Below, piece after piece: positions 5,214 through 7,066 of a stretch of DNA of 7,066 bases. The position numbers were made by a program, and so were the translations under genes. The stretch comes from an uncultured Anaerolineales bacterium. Lineage in GTDB: Bacteria; Chloroflexota; Anaerolineae; Anaerolineales; Villigracilaceae. Each line of letters opens with the position of its first letter. The first letter of the stretch is position 1. Under the pieces are notes generated by a model that saw only the letters and a program-made list of their open reading frames with translations, was not told the origin of the DNA and made no database searches. The DNA lies in contig CALLJA010000264.1 of NCBI GenBank assembly GCA_938008865.1, forward strand, positions 1 through 7,066, read 5' to 3'.

Positions 5214-7066
5214 TGGCCGCCCTCCCGGGAGGACATGCGTTCGCGCAGGTTGGCCGCCAGGCTCCACAACGCGCCAACCGTAATCAACGCGAGGACCAGC
5301 GCCAGACTGAAGTTGTAGGCATCCCAATAACGGCGGGCGGAGCCGGGCCGGCTGGCGTTGTTCTGTTCGAGCACGGCCCCGTCGTACAAGCCGCTGACCA
5401 GGCCATTGATCTGCCCGGAGCGGTAATAAGGCTGGAACAACGGCGAGGCCTGCGCGCTGGAGACCACCACGAACTGCGCCGAACCGCGCAGCGGGCCGGC
5501 CTGCTCAATCCACACGCGGCCGGTCTCAGCGCTGTCGGTGATCAGGATCACGGCCGCAAAATTCGAGAAACTCCGCACGTCCTGCAACAGCGGAGATTGC
5601 CAGGCTGTGGATGGGTTCAAATTGAAAATGGACAGGTCGGCCGGCAGCGCCGCCGTCGCAGATGGGTTTTCAGCGAAGGCGCGCACCGTTCCCAGGCCGC
5701 CGGGCAGGTACCCGAGGTTGACCTTCTGGATGGCGGTCAGGTCGCCCAGTGGACCGTTGAACATGCGCTCGGCCAGCACAGCACCGGTCGGCGAAGTGGA
5801 GAGCAGGGCTAGGCGCGGGTGCTTCTTGACCACTAGGTGGTCGAGCAAAGGAGCAGCAGCGGCTTCCATTTCAGCAGCCAGAGCGGGTTCGTAATCGAAA
5901 ACGACCAATACCGGCGCGTCCGGCGGAACCAATGAGTCGGCCACGTTGAAGGCAGCCATTGTCTCGGCAGGACGGCCCAGCGGCAGCGGCACCATCTGCG
6001 TACCCAGGAAGACCGGGACGATCACAGCCATCAATAACAGCAGGCCGATTACAATCCGCAAGATACGCTGCGACCCCATGCGCGAAGGTGTGAGCATCGG
6101 CTCGGGCCGCGCCTCGGCAGACAGGATTTGTTCGAGCATGGCCGACTGGGCTTGTTGTTCGTCGTCGGTCTGAAGTTTGACGGCCAGCGGTTTGGGTTTG
6201 CTGATCGCTGCCGCGAACAAGGCCGGCGGAAGCACACCGTGCAGGCCGGCCAGCGGGCCATCGGTCTCCAGCGACTCGTCGGCAGGCAGGCTGCCCGAGA
6301 TCCCAGCCATGGCTGCTTCGACCGGACGCATGGCTTGCACCCACGAGGGCAGGCTGGCCGGCGAAATAGCCGTATCGGGTTCCTCGGCGGAGGGCGCCTG
6401 GGCGGTCACAGAGGCGGCCGAAGCCAGCCAATCGGGCATCTCGGTGAAAAGCGAGTCGAGGTCGCCAGAGGGCAGGCCTTCCTCGGGCGGGATTTCGCCC
6501 TCCTCGGGGATGACGGAGGGCCGTGAGGTTTCGGGGGTGAAGGAGTCGAACGTCTCAGCGGAAGAACGGGAGCCCAGGTTCGAGAGCCAGTCGGGCATGG
6601 CGGCCCCGGCCACATCAGCGGGCACATCGGTAAAGGCCGCCGCGGCGGGAGCGGGCGCCTCGGAAGGAGCGGACGGCCCAGCCACGAAAGTCGGGGCGAC
6701 AGGCGCTTCACCGCTGACGACACCTGCTCCCTTCAACCAATCGGGTAGGTCCACGTTGAAACTGGGCGTCGGCACAGACGGCTCGGGCGCGACGATGTCC
6801 GTTTGGGCGGCAGGTTCCGCACCCCGCAGCCAGTCGGGCAGGTCGAAGGCGGCAGCCTCCTCCGCGACGGGTTCCGCAGGCGGGGTTACAGGCGCGGGAT
6901 GATCCATCCCCTTGAGCCAATCGGGCGCGTCGAACGCAGGCGTCGCTGCCGGGGCTTCGGGGGTCGAGTCCATGCCCTTCAACCAGTCGGGGGTCTCGAA
7001 CTCGGCAGTCGGCTGGGCAGCGGGCGGCTCGGATGTGGCAGTATCCAGACCTTTCAGCCAGTCGGC
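5210..7066 (-). CDS. PDWL-repeat two-pass membrane protein with an alpha/beta extracytoplasmic domain, 5' end outside the window
   Basis: The frame is open from the right edge (7066) to a TGA at 5210-5212, giving 618 visible residues, numbered here from the edge. Residues 1-243 are Pro/Ala/Glu-rich, probably disordered, and carry eight D-W-L-type motifs, many followed by KG. The motifs continue to the edge, so a TTG at 6982 is not the real start. Residues about 265-330 include ALFAAAISKPKPLAVKL and an acidic Gln-rich helix (TDDEQQAQSAMLEQIL). A membrane segment at about 335-355 (ILRIVIGLLLLMAVIVPVFL) follows. The next 230 residues look alpha/beta, with strands such as APVLVVFDYE, PRLALLSTS, NFAAVILITDSAE and AQFVVVSSA. 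A second membrane segment lies at about 586-607, with a short basic tail. Positive-inside charge suggests that the repeats and tail are cytoplasmic. I recall similar proteins in Anaerolineae but no known function. It is the first visible gene of the operon, and no promoter is seen. Confidence 0.85.
   Translation of the reverse strand, partial: ADWLKGLDTATSEPPAAQPTAEFETPDWLKGMDSTPEAPAATPAFDAPDWLKGMDHPAPVTPPAEPVAEEAAAFDLPDWLRGAEPAAQTDIVAPEPSVPTPSFNVDLPDWLKGAGVVSGEAPVAPTFVAGPSAPSEAPAPAAAAFTDVPADVAGAAMPDWLSNLGSRSSAETFDSFTPETSRPSVIPEEGEIPPEEGLPSGDLDSLFTEMPDWLASAASVTAQAPSAEEPDTAISPASLPSWVQAMRPVEAAMAGISGSLPADESLETDGPLAGLHGVLPPALFAAAISKPKPLAVKLQTDDEQQAQSAMLEQILSAEARPEPMLTPSRMGSQRILRIVIGLLLLMAVIVPVFLGTQMVPLPLGRPAETMAAFNVADSLVPPDAPVLVVFDYEPALAAEMEAAAAPLLDHLVVKKHPRLALLSTSPTGAVLAERMFNGPLGDLTAIQKVNLGYLPGGLGTVRAFAENPSATAALPADLSIFNLNPSTAWQSPLLQDVRSFSNFAAVILITDSAETGRVWIEQAGPLRGSAQFVVVSSAQASPLFQPYYRSGQINGLVSGLYDGAVLEQNNASRPGSARRYWDAYNFSLALVLALITVGALWSLAANLRERMSSREGGQ
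5221..5226 (-). promoter_or_regulatory. Ribosome binding site that fixes the six-pass membrane protein start
   Basis: On the minus strand this reads GGGAGG, 7 nt before the ATG at 5213-5211. It lies inside the end of the upstream PDWL-repeat gene. With the ATGA stop/start overlap, it decides in favour of this internal ATG over the longer open frame reaching 5327. Confidence 0.8.
6338..7066 (-). repeat. Degenerate coding repeats: eight Pro-Asp-Trp-Leu motifs
   Basis: Reading the minus strand from the edge, the motifs are ADWLKGLD, PDWLKGMD (twice), PDWLRGAE, PDWLKGAG, PDWLSNLG, PDWLASAA and the divergent PSWVQAM. The Asp (or Ser) positions are residues 2, 27, 49, 78, 109, 159, 212 and 241, a spacing of 22 to 53 residues. 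The Trp is invariant. The linkers are Pro/Ala/Glu/Thr-rich. On the plus strand the repeat shows as a CCARTCGG core, for example at 6981-6990, 6917-6924 and 6830-6837. The first three motifs are closest in sequence, suggesting recent duplication towards the N terminus. The array probably continues past the window. Confidence 0.88.

Noticed and set aside
5214..5327. 38-codon N-terminal extension of the six-pass membrane protein
   Set aside because: It overlaps the C-terminal coding part of the PDWL gene in another frame, is not membrane-like, and an ATGA overlap with a strong Shine-Dalgarno marks the downstream ATG.
6980..6982. TTG as the start of the PDWL-repeat gene
   Set aside because: The same frame continues to the window edge with another DWLKG motif in register, so this TTG is the internal Leu of a repeat.
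6423..7066. Recurring 14-base CCARTCGGG-type DNA repeats as a CRISPR array or protein-binding sites
   Set aside because: Spacing is irregular, the copies differ, and all lie in the same reading frame encoding PDWL, so protein-level repetition explains them.

Overview
The window looks like chromosomal DNA of a GC-rich bacterium, most likely a Chloroflexota (Anaerolineae-like) organism. The clues are indirect. There is a membrane protein with Thr/Pro/Ala-rich linkers and a C-terminal MPRSG-GLPGLL-membrane-Arg tail, a large protein with repeated Pro-Asp-Trp-Leu (PDWL) motifs, and a MutL-type ATPase with an extra C-terminal domain. In my memory this combination is typical of Anaerolineae. No marker gene settles the taxonomy.

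Layout: the left edge (1-87, + strand) holds the last 28 codons of a phosphohexomutase. It converges on metF across a strong bidirectional terminator hairpin (about 101-136). All other genes are on the minus strand and are read from right to left. In transcription order they are: a PDWL-repeat two-pass membrane protein cut by the right edge (7066-5210), a six-pass membrane protein (5213-4536), a MutL/GlmL-family actin-like ATPase (4531-2777), a barrel-sandwich plus KOW-like protein (2772-1717), a small two-pass Thr/Pro-rich protein with a sortase-like tail (1649-1104), a 12-bp GCGA-loop hairpin (1050-1077), and metF (1026-139).

The first four minus-strand genes are joined by a 4-nt ATGA overlap and two 4-nt gaps, so they are almost certainly one translationally coupled operon. 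The fifth gene follows after 67 nt with its own good Shine-Dalgarno site and is probably in the same transcript. The hairpin before metF probably ends or attenuates that transcript. metF (5,10-methylenetetrahydrofolate reductase) is the only minus-strand gene with an ordinary metabolic role.

The part worth attention is the four-gene cluster. A MutL-type ATPase would normally reactivate a cobalamin-dependent mutase, but no mutase subunit is visible here. It is instead coupled to two integral membrane proteins, one with a long cytoplasmic-type region carrying eight PDWL-like motifs, and to a barrel-sandwich/KOW protein. I infer a membrane-associated, actin-fold-ATPase-containing complex of unknown function, in which the PDWL motifs may be docking peptides. 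There are no intergenic stretches over 300 bases, and I saw no tRNA, rRNA, CRISPR array or insertion sequence.
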